NCBI GenBank assembly: GCA_038503035.1
Contig: JAVSML010001088.1
Span: 790,564-854,563, forward strand
From: Crocodylus rhombifer
Taxonomy: Eukaryota > Chordata > Crocodylia > Crocodylidae
Length of the DNA stretch: 64,000 nt
Direction of reading: 5' to 3'
The position numbers were made by a program, and so were the translations under genes. The notes below the pieces were generated by a model. It was not told the DNA's origin and searched no databases. It saw only the letters and a program-made list of their open reading frames with translations. This document shows positions 45,383 through 56,966 of the stretch, piece by piece; positions within the stretch are counted from its first letter, which is position 1, and the number at the start of each line of letters is the position of its first letter.

Positions 45383-46744
45383 AGAATAGTCAGAATGCCA
45401 GAAAAGAAGCAAGGAAACAATGTGACTTTATGAGTCTCAAACATATGAAAAGAGTTGGTCTCAAGTCAAATCTTAGTAGCCATTGGAACAAAGATAATTT
45501 AATAAAGCAGTGTAAGAACAGACTGGGGAAGGAGAATGATGATACAGTTATGAAATTAAGTTGGGAGTCAGGAGGCCTGAGCTTAATTTGTGTGACACTG
45601 TGTGTCTGAGTCTTTCCTTGCCTCAGCTTCTCATCATCCATGGAAGTGATGGATGATTTAGTTATTTAAAACTTAAACAAAATTGTTTTGCAATGATGCC
45701 TAGGATGTTTTTTTCCATAGAGATTCAGCCTTCTAAACTTTTCTAGCTATTTTAGTAGCAGACAGATTAAAATAGGTTATTCTGATCTCTCTCTGTTTTA
45801 ATCCATGAAAAGAGTAACAGTATTTATCACAAATATCTTTGATAAGAGCAAGCAAAAACAGTAAACCACAGACTGGATACCTTTGTTTTAAATAAATGAT
45901 TTATTTAGTTCTGTGATATTAATCACTCCCTAATTAATAGTTAATAATTTATATTTCATTTTAATTAATAATGAATTTAGGGTATGTACTGTTACAAGTC
46001 TATCACTATTCTTAACAGATTTAGAAAAGGTACTTATTGTTTTCCTCCAATTTGTGGCTTAGAAATGCTTTTACACATAGATGGGAATTTTTCTGGTTTA
46101 TTTCCTCTAAGATAGGTGACACTTTACCTCTATGTTTCATTGTGTGTCTGGAGGTAATGTTAGACAGCTAGCATCTGTGCTGCACATGAACTCTCAGCGA
46201 ATCTCCCAAACAGAATGGAAAGCTCATTAAAAGCCTGGATTTCAGTCTTCTTTACACAGCTCAGGTAACAAATAAGTAATTTTCTGTTCCTAGCTTTGGG
46301 AAGCTCACATCTAATGGCTACTATGTACAGGATAATGGTATCTTAGTGATTACACTATTTCTCTAACCCCTTTCAAAACCTTTGCTTTCAGCCCTGCCTT
46401 AATGCAAAGATAATCCTGAAAATGGGCCAGTTCTTTATTAAAATTGTAGTGTACGCCTATACAGAATAATCCGGCTGCTCAGATTTATGTATTTCAGGAA
46501 ATGTATAAGGTGTTTGTGTATATAGTGTATCTGATTCCACAGACAAGTTCATAACAAGAGCTGAAGGGTCTGGTTAAGACGATAAGTGATGAAAATTTTG
46601 ATTTAAATAAATTATTGATAATACAATTAAGACTCATAAACACTTTTTTTCCTGTGCTAATAGGAGGGGGGTTTCACATCAACAAAAAGGTCTTTTTACC
46701 ACACTCCATTATCAGCTATCTCTCAACATGAGGATGATGTCTGC
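45383..46744. other. No gene recognised
   Basis: AT-rich DNA; no element ends or exon-like sequence seen. AT-only tracts such as TTAATTAATAGTTAATAATT near 45935-45960. Confidence 0.6.
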
Positions 46745-47060
46745 CGGGGGATGGGGCGTGGATTATAAGTGAGTTTTAAAGTGGCTGAGGAGTCCAATCC
46801 ATGCTCTGCAAGTTTTTCCACAGATATGACAGGTAGTGCCTTGGGGTGGGGGGACAACTGTTGTCCAGGATGTTGAGCACTTTCCTTCCTCCTCTGCTAT
46901 TTCTCAGCTTCCTGAGCAAGATGGTTTTCTTCAAAGTGGGCTGTAACTTGATGTATGGTGCAGCGCCATTGAAACCTGTTACCACCCAGCACTTCCCAAT
47001 TTGTAGGATTGATGCCACCCTCCTTAAGGTATGCTTTTAGGGTGTTCTTGTAGTGCTTCC
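46745..47060 (-). pseudogene. LINE ORF2 C-terminal zinc-finger remnant (family uncertain)
   Basis: On the minus strand 46767-46835 encodes CHICGKTCRAWIGLLSHFKTH, a C-x2-C-x12-H-x3-H finger, followed in two codons by a stop. Such a finger closes the ORF2 product of several non-LTR retrotransposon families, with a basic stretch in front; here the upstream minus frame 46776-47018 (KTILLRKLRNSRGGRKVLN) is basic, with a frameshift between them. A lone zinc-finger gene fragment is the alternative. It differs from the CR1 pieces nearby. Confidence 0.5.
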
Positions 47061-47549
47061 TCTGTTACCACACTGTGCTTTAATTGTGAGATCAACTGGA
47101 AAGGGAAAAGACTACATTGTGGACATCAATTCAAAACTTTGCCTGTCTGCTGTGCCTAATAAACATTTACCCAATCACATCTTTTGTACAGGAGAAAGTG
47201 GAGTAAGATTACTAGCCCAGTTCATTTAAGCCCAGCCCATCAGGCTGTTACAGATTTTAACCCCTACTAGCCTGAATTTGAATCATATCAGAGAAAATCC
47301 AAATCATCTATACACTTTTGCTGCAGTCACCTTTTGCTAAGAAAAAGGATATTTCACATAGACTTTTATTTTATCCCATATACATACAAACCAGAATTTA
47401 AAACTCCAAAATACCCATCATGCAAGTTACATAGAAAATATGCACATTTATTTACAGTTAAAATGAGCTTTTAAATGGATGCTTCTCCTAGATGACTATC
47501 AAAATATCCCAAGCCACTAAAACAGAGCATTTTCTGTAGTAGCACATTC
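47061..47549. other. No gene recognised
   Basis: AT-rich spacer with no recognised element. Confidence 0.55.
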
Positions 47550-47555
47550 ATAGGA

Positions 47556-48259
47556 CAGGGACGGATCCAGGGGAGGTGCAGCTGTTCAGTTTTACTGCCC
47601 CTCTCACCTCCCATACACACACATTTTTTATTCCTGGTCTACCCTAAATTTAAACCAACTGCCTGGCAGTGGCAGCAGCATTTCTATTTAGGCAGCAGTG
47701 AAAAAGTCTCTTGACTTAATGGTTCATTATACGTTCTAAACTCTTCATTCCACTGGTGTTAATGGCCCTCTCTTTTTTTAATGGTCTTAATGTTCCACTA
47801 ATCAAGGTAATCTTTCTTCTGAGATTCTGCTGTCTGTTAGCTGCCCCTCATAATGTAGGTATTATTTCACAGTCCTATATGACTGTTCTTAACTTTAGCT
47901 AAAAACATTAACTTGGGTGTGGAAATAATTTTGCTCAAGAAGGATTTTCTTTTATGAATCAGAAAGAGATGTACATTTAATTCTAATGACTACAGGACTA
48001 ACAAAACAAGATCTTTTGATTATTTATGCCTAGTTTGTTGTTTTAATATATAAAATATGATATAGCAAATGAATCCACATTCCAATAAAGTTATATTTGT
48101 TTTTTCCTCAATCTCAAACTGAATAATACAGTCCTGGGCCACTAGCATATTAGTAAAGCTTCTAGGTTCTTTTTACCTGGAAAAAAATGTGTTGTGTTAT
48201 ATATGATGATGCACCACACCATTTGTACCACCCTTTTCAAAACCTTAGATCCACCCATG
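47556..48259. mobile_element. hAT-type element with a nested DNA repeat
   Basis: The left end CAGGGACGGATCCAGGGG and right end CCTTAGATCCACCCATG pair as inverted repeats (GGATCYARGG core). ATAGGA lies outside both ends (47550-47555 and 48260-48265), and the left octamer TCATAGGA resembles TGATAGGA on the right, compatible with a worn 8-bp duplication. The middle (about 47680-48190) belongs to another family shared with 15903-16474, so that repeat probably inserted into this one. Confidence 0.6.
47680..48190. repeat. Interior copy of the 15.9-kb DNA transposon family
   Basis: TTGACTTAATGGTTCATTAT, TTTTTTTAATGGTCTTAATG, CTAATCAAGGTAATCTTTCT and TATTATTTCACAGTCC line up in order and spacing with TTGACTTAATAGCTCATTGT, CCTTTTTAATGACCTTGATG, AAATCAAGCTAAGCTTTCTT and CCTATTTCACAGCC of the copy at 15903-16474. 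The typical ends are worn here (GTGTTATATATGATG near 48195). Confidence 0.6.
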
Positions 48260-48360
48260 ATAGGACATTATGTTAGATTATTCCCATTGGGAAAAGACTA
48301 GGTCTTTGTTTGTTATAGAGCACTCCTATGATACTTCGGTATTATGAAGAATGGACAGTA

Positions 48361-49045
48361 TGGGCGCGTCCACACATGCAAGCAAATTGTGCCACTTGGG
48401 GCAAAATAAACCTGCCTGGCTCCTCTCGGATCTTCAGCCAGGGGGAGCTAGAGCTCGGTTCCAGCACCTGCGCTGTCCCCAGCAGTATAAAAACCTGCCC
48501 TGTCCTGGCCTCAGCAGTATAAAAAGTTGCCCTGGCAAGTAGCTCAGGGCTACTAGCTCTCAGGAGCTTCTGGGGCCCAGCCAATTGGTACCTGGGGACA
48601 CTACTCCTTGTGCCAGCTGGACTGCTGAAGTAGCCCGGAGAGTTCAATGCAAGATGTTCCAGGTGTGGTGGCCTGTTTGAACTGTCAAAGCATGTCCTCC
48701 TGGCCCCATTTGTCCAGCAGGTCAGCCACAGCCAGACAGGTCTAAGGTGCCAGCTCTGAGCTGGCAGGGTCCTGCCACTGGCTTCCCTAGCAGGAATTCT
48801 GGTGTTCCCTATTGGAAAACTGAAAAATCGCTGATAAAAAAAATCCCGAAGTCACTCTGTAAAGTACCCCAAAATCCATGTTTCTCCACAAGCAAAACAA
48901 ATGACCACTATAAAGACAGAGCGAGTGAGACAGAGACAGTGATCAGTTGAACATGTTTTATTGATATATCTAGTGTTAAAGCATGTCTTTTATCATAATA
49001 ATAAAGTGAATTGTAAATACATGTTTCATGAATACATATTTTGCT
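48361..49045. other. Harbinger-like left terminus, otherwise unassigned
   Basis: GGGCGCGTCCACACATGC at 48361 is like the Harbinger-type left ends elsewhere, but I find no matching right end before 49.6 kb. The following GC-rich part has a near repeat (CCCAGCAGTATAAAAACCTG / CTCAGCAGTATAAAAAGTTG, 48479-48530) with TATAAAAA in each copy. Confidence 0.4.
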
Positions 49046-49560
49046 GCCCTCCCACAGGGCGATGGCCCCCACGCAAGGGTTTCGGCCCTCCAAAAGGGGA
49101 TTTGGCCCCCACACAAGGTGTACGGCTCCTCAACAAGGGCCAAATGTCCCCCGCAGGGGCTACCTCTCCTGCAAGGCCCACATGCCCCACCGGCCCCATC
49201 CCCCACCAGATGCTGCAGCCTCCCCAGTGGCTGCCCCACCCCACTCCCCCAGACCCCAAAATGGCTGCTCCACCAAGCCTCACCCCCCAACTTGCATCCC
49301 AGGCCCCCATGGCTACCCCCACAACCCTAGGCACCATTACTTAAAAAAAAACCCAGAAAAAGAAAAGAAAAAAATGGGGAAAAAAAAGCCTCTGCTTACC
49401 TTAGAAGGGGTGGAGGGCTCCAGGGTCTCCTGGCAGAGCCCCCCCCAGGCAACACAGGACAGCGGGGGGGTGGGGCAGGAGGGCCTGGGCTGAAGCTGCT
49501 GGGGCTGTCAGCCTTCCCCACACCGTGAGGAAGGGTACAGTAGTTGATGCACACTTACAT
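49046..49560. repeat. GC-rich segment with a 40-bp imperfect duplication
   Basis: GGCCCCCACGCAAGGGTTTCGGCCCTCC and GGCCCCCACACAAGGTGTACGGCTCCTC recur about 40 bp apart at 49064-49150, with a decayed third unit. An A-rich tract (49344-49388) follows. The 150-codon plus frame (49041-49493) is Pro/His/Lys-rich from composition and shows no domain; the segment may belong to an unrecognised element. Confidence 0.4.
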
Positions 49561-49730
49561 GTTCTGCTTGAAAGCGTTAAAAGAGATAGTTAGTCATGTT
49601 AATCTGAAGCCATGGTCAATGCAACTATTTTGAATTCTACCAAATAAAACATGTCTTGAAGGAAGCAAGAAATGAAACATGAAATGTCTTTAGATATTAC
49701 TTTCCTGACATCCTTATCTTAAGGGTCACT

Positions 49731-49917
49731 ACTAGGGTGGCCATCATAGAGAACAGTCCAGTTGTCCTCTGTCCTTTATAGAAATGAAACCCAGCACCTT
49801 TATGCCCTCTATTTTTCTCTTCAAGAGAAACATAGAGGACATAAAGGTGCTGGGTTTCATTTCAATAGAGGACAGAGTAGCAGAAATCCTGAATATCCTC
49901 CATGATGGCCACCCTAG
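49731..49917. mobile_element. Foldback MITE, TCACT flanks
   Basis: The whole 187 bp folds on itself: CTAGGGTGGCCATCAT at the left and ATGATGGCCACCCTAG at the right, and a long inner stem from TGAAACCCAGCACCTTTATG to its complement CATAAAGGTGCTGGGTTTCA, closing at TCTCTTCAAGAGA near 49824. TCACT flanks both ends (49726-49730, 49918-49922). The left half has an insertion and point changes against the right. No coding sequence. The superfamily is unknown; the GGGTGGCCA ends recall hAT. Confidence 0.85.
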
Positions 49918-49922
49918 TCACT

Positions 49923-51259
49923 GCTTTTTATTCATTTGCTAATTTCTGTAAATGGGAACCTTTATTTTGGTAGCACTAAGAACAGTGTTGTTGCTAAAAA
50001 ACAATGTAGAATCTTTCATTGTAGAATATCTGAATACTTTAAATGCATTTTCTGTGAATCCTGGTATATGTATCTAGATTCTGCCTTCATATTCCCTTTG
50101 TGTTGAGATAGATTTCGTCTACTGTTAGTCTGCATTGTTGTAGTATTTCTTTTTTATTTGTTGGTCTTTGAGTGTTTACAAATAGCTGTGTAAACCTTGA
50201 ACACATTCAATATCCAGCCTTAATAGTTGCAGCTCTTCTTAGGAAAAGTATATATGGAAAAGCTTTGAAATTTCTTTTGTTGTAAGACAATTTCAGCACT
50301 GCAAGTAAGATGCTAGCAGAACTGTGCAATAGAGATTGCCACTAAAGCAAAATAAGTGTTTCCATAATGCTGTTACCCTATGACATTGTTGCAAGCAGTT
50401 TACTTTCTTTTATTGCTCAACAGAAAAAAACAATTCAAACTCACATTTTTATTTCATAAACAACAATTCCAGAGAATTTAAACATTGAAATCTATTTCTA
50501 CGTGGCTTTCACTGGTAAACGCAAACTATTTATTATGAGGAATGTATGTACTGAAGGAACTGGCAACATGATTCAAGGTTAGTTTTAAGACTGGTATAAA
50601 TGATCGAACTTTATACATTGTCTCCACAGTATAAAGAAAAAAATGAAAGAAAAACCTAAAATACCATTTGGTAAAATTCTGCAACATTATGTATTGTAAA
50701 CTGTACTGTCCCAGATCTCTTCTTCCTACTGTCCTGCAATTGTATCTGTATTTTCAGGCCCACATGATTCCTGGCTTGATTTCTCTATTCCACCCTACAA
50801 CGCTACTACCCTCTTTTCATACAAAGCCATGTCCCCTGCTCCCATGGAAGTATGGCATCTAGCCTGGTGGGAAAAAACCTATCATGATCCGTAAGAGACT
50901 CTGATCTTATGGTATGAAGGCCTTGAGATGGCTCAGTTGACTCAAGATTACTACACCGCTACCTACACCTCAAAACAGGATAACTCTTTTCAGGTTCTGC
51001 TACCATGGCCTTTTCTGGTCATTTCTCTTAAATAAGGATCCCCAAGCTTGAAGGTTCTCCCTAGAAGAGAATAGAAAAGGCCTGTAATTATCGTCTAAAG
51101 AACAGAATGGAGGAACTGATGTGCAATTCCCAGCCCCTCCCCTACATGCACCATTACCTCATGGAGAGTTCTTCATTTGGATCCCAGAAAAAAGAAGGAT
51201 GTTGATATAGAAGAAATTATACCTCCATAACAGAGGAAACCTTGAGGAGTGCTATCGGA
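49923..51259. other. No gene recognised
   Basis: AT-rich with no open frame above chance and no recognised repeats. Confidence 0.6.
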
Positions 51260-51934
51260 GGGCATTTGTAGACATCACTTTAAAGGTTTAAAATGGGTTA
51301 AATGCCTTTTGCACTGCTTGAATGGCATTGCTGTTTGCATATTCAGCAGCGTATTGCACATTAATTCCAGCCGCTGTAGCACATTTGGCAGTGTGATGCA
51401 CCTTAGATGACTTTGGGACACAGAAAATAACTTTGGGGCACTGCAAAGTAAAACACGTCCAATGAGGTTTAGTTTCCTACCTGACAGCTGTGAAGGGAAG
51501 CACCAGGCTCCGTGCGGCTCAGATCTGTGCAGGCAGACTGTTTCAGGCAGCCCGGCAGCAGCCTAGGAAAGCAGGCTCCACAGGAGGAAAAAAAAAAGCA
51601 GGCTCTTTTCCCTGGAGCCTGCCTGCCTGCCTGAGCTGTGCAGGGGCCTGGTGCTTCCCTCCGTGGCTCTGGCGCACCCCAGGACCACCCAAGCCAGGTG
51701 CCTGCGGGCGGCTGCCACCAGGGGGTAGGAGAGTGCTGCTGTCACAGAGAGAAGCAGCAGCCCCACCACAGCACAGGGACCCCTCTTCCCATGAGCAACT
51801 TGCTCTCCCCTTCCCGCCGCTGGAGAGGCAGGTAAGGATCAGGCGGACACGGGTGTACATGACACCGGGGTTTACTTTATCCTAAATTCAATTTAGGGAA
51901 AATTAACCCCCCACCATGTCATGTACAAATGCCC
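51260..51934. mobile_element. MITE with GGGCATTTGTA ends
   Basis: GGGCATTTGTAGACATCAC at the left and CATGTACAAATGCCC at the right are inverted ends. Inside the right end sits TTCAATTTAGGGAAAATTAACCCC. The GC-rich middle (51490-51880) has chance open frames of up to 131 codons on the plus strand without domains. Flanking bases give no clean target duplication. Ends resemble the Harbinger-type set (GGGCATGTCTACA). Confidence 0.55.
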
Positions 51935-54419
51935 ATAGTGCTCTTTCTGGTTCTTCTCTTTCCAAGGCTGTAGCTCTAGCATTGTTAACCACACTGTGTC
52001 TAGAAGCTGGAAAGTGAATAAGAGTTTTCTGAGTGATTAGGCCTATTGGTGAGATCCTGGCCCCATTAAAGTGAAATGGAGGTTTTCTATTGATTTCATT
52101 AGTACCAGGATTTCACACCACTTGCAGGAAATTGTCGGTTAACATGAGGTACTTCTATGAAGAAAGAGGTATTGATAGTTGCTGACTCATAAAATGTTCT
52201 CTTACCCCATTTTTATGCCTTCTAGAAAAATCTGACACTTTTAACCATGCTGAGCATACTTCTCCATATAACTCTTTATGTGTTTCTTCCTAAATGATTG
52301 CATTTTTAATGTTTGAAGAATCTGTAGATATTCATTTGCTCTAAAGACAGAACTGGCTGGAGTTAGATCATAATTACAAAATTTAAATGGAAATTTACAG
52401 AAGAACATCAGCTAATGTATCACTGCCTTCAAAATTGCATTTGTGTGTTTAACTATGATAGATTCAGTCCCTATAAGGATCTGAGTCAATAAAACATTAC
52501 ATTTAGGCTATCAAAATAGGAAAATAAAATATAAACTAAATGATCCCCACGTCTTTACTACCTACCTCCACTTAACATGAAATTTAATCAGTTAATACAC
52601 CCACTTCCATTTAGTATGGAATTTACCTGTAATCAGTAAATAAAGGAAGTATAGGAATCTTTATGGGAATCACCAACTAATTTAAATATTTTGAACAGAA
52701 ACATGCTCAGATCTTGTCTTTACCAGGATAACAGATGTATTATTACCACATGTTGGATAACCCATTGAATTAACGCATTGTAAAAACCTAGTGAAGACAA
52801 ACAGGTTGTAGTTTTCACCTACTTTAGACTGTTGAGGCAAGCTCCAGGCTCCTCCTCATGATTTAAATCAGCCTTTTAACAGTATAAAAATTAATAGTTT
52901 CTGTATTAGGAAGATGTGTGGACTAACAAATGAAGATCACACCTTTTCTCCTTCTATCAAAGTTGAGATTCTTCTCAGTTCTGGTAACTATTTCAGGAAC
53001 AACTAGTTTCCATCTCAGTAATAATCACCTGAGTTACTCTTAGTAAACTTAAACTTTTAACAGTAAATCATTTCCTCCTCTCTCACTGAGGCCTCTGATT
53101 CCCTCATTCCTTCGGAGGAGTAGTAACAGCATCCTTAACTCAAGGATGGCTTGGAATAGCTCAACTACATTGGTTATTCAGTTTCATGCAACAGAGGTGT
53201 GCAGCAGTGTTAGGCTCTTGCATAGCTGCAGTGTCCCCAATATCTTAAATGTAATGAAAACTTATAGTCAAAGCTTTTGGGGCATTTAGGTTCCTGTAAT
53301 TTCTGATAAGGTCCTCAATTAGTAGAGGCATAGAATATTTCATTTCTGCTTATGCTGGATAAAGTGTTGACTTGAGATTTTTGAAGCTGTACCTGGATAG
53401 TTAAATCAGGGTCCTGAACTGGTGAATTATATTGGATTTTCTGACTGATGTCAGTAGGCATAGAATCAAACCTTAATATTTGTCCTCATGGGTCCCAAAG
53501 TTAAATACCTCTCAATAATTTGCTTCAAAATGGAGTGAATGATGAAGAATCCAATAAGTAAAGTAATGATTCAGTAAAATTGAACTGTATTGCTTATGGC
53601 CCAAACCCACTCTGAGTAAGAATCTAGTCTTGTAAGACTTCCTAGTAAATGCATAGTCACGTTGGAATTCAATTGCAATTTTAATCTGAAAAGACCTATT
53701 AACACTTTAACATAAATACTCCCTTTTTGCTTAAAAATGCCATTTCTCCTTAAAATAGTGAAAATTCTGATGTCTCCATGGTGAGCCAACTAGAATTACT
53801 AAGTAAACTTCAAACTGCAGTTTGCAGAAGAATATCCTATGTCACCTTTAATATGAGGTGAACTAGGTCACAACCTCTGGGTCAAATGTCACAGTGAATT
53901 ATTATAATTGTAATTTATGGTAAAACCTAGCATAAGGTTTGAAACCTGTCAGTACATATCATGATGTAGAAATAAATTACAGCTTGTCATAAATGACAGA
54001 TTTCAGTTTAGGTGCTTCCTTTTCACTCTGACTGCATCAGACCTTTATCCACCCAGTAATTAACTTTATTCACATTAATATTCAGCAGTGTTGACAAGAC
54101 TGACATAGTAAAACTGGGTTTGTATAAAAGTAAAGACAGATTGATGTAGATTTATTATATTGTCTGATAATTCACTGTTGAGTGGTAGAGCTTGATAAGT
54201 GGAGAACAAAGCTGTTGACTCTGGTGTTGACTTATTGTGCCAGAAAAGGACTCAGCTTCTATTTTTCTTGATACACACATTTTGTTTGGAAATAAACAGT
54301 AATTTTGCCTAAGAGATCACTAAAAGTGACATTAATACATTGACAAAATCCTGTTCTGTTTTGTACCCTCACTTGTACATGTGGCTGCTCCTTGAAAAAT
54401 CTATATCGATTCTGCCAAA
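51935..54419. other. No gene recognised
   Basis: The longest stretch without a recognised element. AT-rich, frequent stops, no exon-like frame, no termini. Confidence 0.6.
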
Positions 54420-55190
54420 CCCTTTTCCAGGCTTCTGATCAATCAGACCCAGCTGGACTGAGAACTTGAGCCATTACACCTACCCCGGCTAACAAGAGTG
54501 CTATAATTTTCTGTGAAGGCAAGCAACCAGATTGGCTGCTGAAGGTGCCATGCACTCTTTTAAGCATATCTGCAGCCTCAGTTTCCAAGTACACCTTGAC
54601 ACAGCCTCAGTCTGTGGCAAGACTTGTATTCACTGTTTCTCCTGATTCTCTTGGCTCTTGGCTCAGTTTTGGCTCTTCCTGACCCTACCATGGATCTTTC
54701 CTAGAGCTAAGCACTGTCTCTCTGACCCTGGTTTCTGATCTCAGTTCACTCCTGGATTACCTGTCTTGGATTTTGCCTCTCAGTCATCCTGGAACTTGGT
54801 CCTTTTGCCCCGGCCGCTGACCCAGACCCCAACTCAATGCTCTGGTAATCTGTGCTCCCACATTGCTGACCTCTTACTTGCCCATAGGGGCCTACCTGCA
54901 GACCTGGCTGTTGATGGCCCTGCAAAACCCTCACAGCTAGGCATGCCTCGCAGATGCACAGTGGTCTGGGAGAATGGATCTACCACTGGACAGATTTCTA
55001 TGGGCAAGATACTGGCTACTTTCTTTACAAGGGTTACAAACCTAGATTACAGCCCTACAAACCCAAAGTACCCTGCTTCTGGGTCCACTGGTACAGCCAG
55101 CCCACTCATCGCACTCCAAGCCCTGAATTCCTCTACCTCCCAAGTTCAGTGTGGACCCCACTGCTTCCAGGTGTTCATTATCAGCAGGGA
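54420..55190 (+). mobile_element. Ty3/Gypsy-type LTR or leader-like stretch
   Basis: Pyrimidine-rich phrases (TTGACACAGCCTCAG, TCTTGGCTCTTGGCTCAG, TCTCTGACCCTGGTTTCTG, GCTGACCCAGACCCC) of a style common in vertebrate Gypsy LTRs precede two overlapping plus frames (54766-55431 and 54954-55238). The latter carries WIYHWTDFYGQDTGYFLYKG, unlike chance sequence, but I cannot name it. The gag remnant begins 800 bp further on. LTR ends were not found. Confidence 0.35.
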
Positions 55191-55295
55191 TTCAGGTTTT
55201 CTGTTCACCATGGAAAAATGCAGATTTTCTCTTTTTAAGGAGAAGAATGTGGATTTTCTCCTTCAAAGGAGGAAAGTGTGTAAAACAGTGGGTTT

Positions 55296-55332
55296 CCCCT
55301 TGCAGGCTGGCAGAGTTCCAGCCTGCAAGGGG
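55296..55332. repeat. Perfect 15-bp hairpin, 7-nt loop
   Basis: CCCCTTGCAGGCTGG (55296-55310) and CCAGCCTGCAAGGGG (55318-55332) are exact reverse complements around CAGAGTT. Just before it, two related phrases, CAGATTTTCTCTTTTTAAGG and GGATTTTCTCCTTCAAAGG (about 55220-55270), repeat. It may be part of an insert that split the Gypsy element. Confidence 0.85.
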
Positions 55333-55617
55333 CTGGGGGGAGTGGGAGAAGGGCAATCAGGGGGGTGTCACATGGATATGCACACACAAATATGCATGTG
55401 GCTGCCAGGCAGCATGGAGAGCAACTCCTGAAACTCCCCACAGGTATATTGGAAGGAGGAGGGGAGGAGGGATTGAGTCTCCCACAGGGAGGAAAGGAGG
55501 GAATTGGGCAGGGCTGGGCTAGGTGTTGCCCAGCTGGGGTGGTGGATGGGGCGTGGGGCGTGGGGCCTGGAACTGGGTGGGAATGCTCTGGGTGGGGAGA
55601 AGGAAGGAGCCACGGGG

Positions 55618-55728
55618 TTTCATAGATTTCATAGACTTCATAGACATTTGGGCTGGAAGGGACCTCGGAAGATCATCAAGTCCAGCCCCCTGCTCAAGGG
55701 GCAGGAAAATTCTCATCCAAGAGTTGGG
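55618..55728 (-). mobile_element. CR1 3' end scrap, minus strand
   Basis: CATAGATTTCATAGACTTCATAG, ATTTGGGCTGGAAGGGACC and AAGTCCAGCCCCCTGCTC are a CR1 tail read in reverse. About 110 bp; sits between the Gypsy leader-like part and gag, so it helped to break that element. Confidence 0.85.
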
Positions 55729-55979
55729 GGGGGGGCTGGTTCCCTGTGCACTCTCCCAGGGGGCATTGAGGAGCACATTCCCCTCAGATTTGTGTACCAG
55801 CCAGGGGCAGATGCAGGCTGCCCACTGCAGGCTCAGGGCTCCCCACCCTTCCCCTGGGGGCCTCTGCAGCCCAGTGGGCGGGACCCAGCGCAGCAGGGCA
55901 GAGAAGGATGGGGAGGCTTGGTGCTGCTGTCAGATGCCCCATGCTACTGTGGCAAGCCGCCCCTGTCCTGAAGTTATGA

Positions 55980-56830
55980 TAATTTATCAGTGATATGGGG
56001 GGGTTTTTTTGTCTCTGCCCTGAAACTTACCCTTCAGATATGGACAAGGTTGAACAGATAATTATCCTTTTAAGTGGTGATGTCTGGCCTGGGTTTCCCC
56101 ATTTCTGGACTCAGCAGATCCCCCTCCTTGACAAATTGAAGAATTTTATCCAAGCCATGGTCCATACTGCAGAGCAAGGCCTCCAGACCCTTGGGCAGGG
56201 GCACTGTCCAGTATTGAGCTATGCTGCTGAGTTTTGATGGTTGATTGCTGACAAGGAAGAAGGCTGCCCAACCCTTCCACTTCCACCAGGGGTTGCAGGG
56301 CCACATTAAAGATGAATTGGCCTGGGTGGAGCTCCCAGTTAACTTGGACAGACTTATTGGCCTCAGTATCCATATGAATGACCAGAGGTAACAGGAATGT
56401 GGGGCCATATCTCAGCCCCCAGAGTTGGCTAGGCCCCCACTGGAAGCCATGCAGATAGACATGACAAGAAAGAGACTTCCCTCAGAAGAGACAGCTCCCT
56501 GTAGGGCCTCTTCCTAAAAGTGGGAGGGAGTCAGGGCATTTTGTTTAGACCTGCCCAATGAAGCGGATACCCACCTCTTCTTGGGGAAAACTCCCTGGCT
56601 CATCCTCACTAAAGGGGCATGTCCCACACCTGCCACTGGCCATTCTGCCAGCCCCTCCAACTTGCATTAGATTCTCAAGTGCCACCAAGCCCCAAAACTC
56701 ACCCTTCCTAGTTACCCTTTGCCTATAGCACCAGTCCACATTGGGCATCTCTGTTTTGGATCTCTTAGACACTGGAGTCTCTGGTGATTCTATGGACTTT
56801 ACAGAATAACATCAGGTACTAGTCAGGCCA
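55980..56830 (+). pseudogene. Ty3/Gypsy-type gag and protease remnant
   Basis: Plus-strand frame 55995-56237 has PSDMDKVEQIIILLSGD and LLDKLKNFIQAMVH, resembling the capsid region of vertebrate Sushi-class Gypsy elements (the ancestors of PEG10/RTL genes). After a stop near 56235 and frame changes, FHQGLQGHIKDELAWVELP (56280-56335) and DRLIGLSIHM continue the capsid. Near 56762-56790 LLDTGVSGDSMDF fits a retroviral-type aspartic protease (D-T-G). Reverse transcriptase is not found downstream; a CR1 scrap follows. Multiple stops and frame breaks make it non-functional. Confidence 0.65.
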
Positions 56831-56966
56831 AAAGAGAACCCTGAAGAAGTGGAAACCATGGACAGATCCATTCTCTCCTCAGGCTCCATTACTAGTGGCA
56901 CAGTTCTGCTGTCCACTAGGACAGAATAAATATTCACTGGATCTGTGCCTAGAATTTGACCCTACC

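Noticed and set aside
49041..49493. 150-codon Pro/His/Lys-rich frame
   Set aside because: The composition follows a C-rich then A-rich tract; no domain and overlapping frames on both strands.
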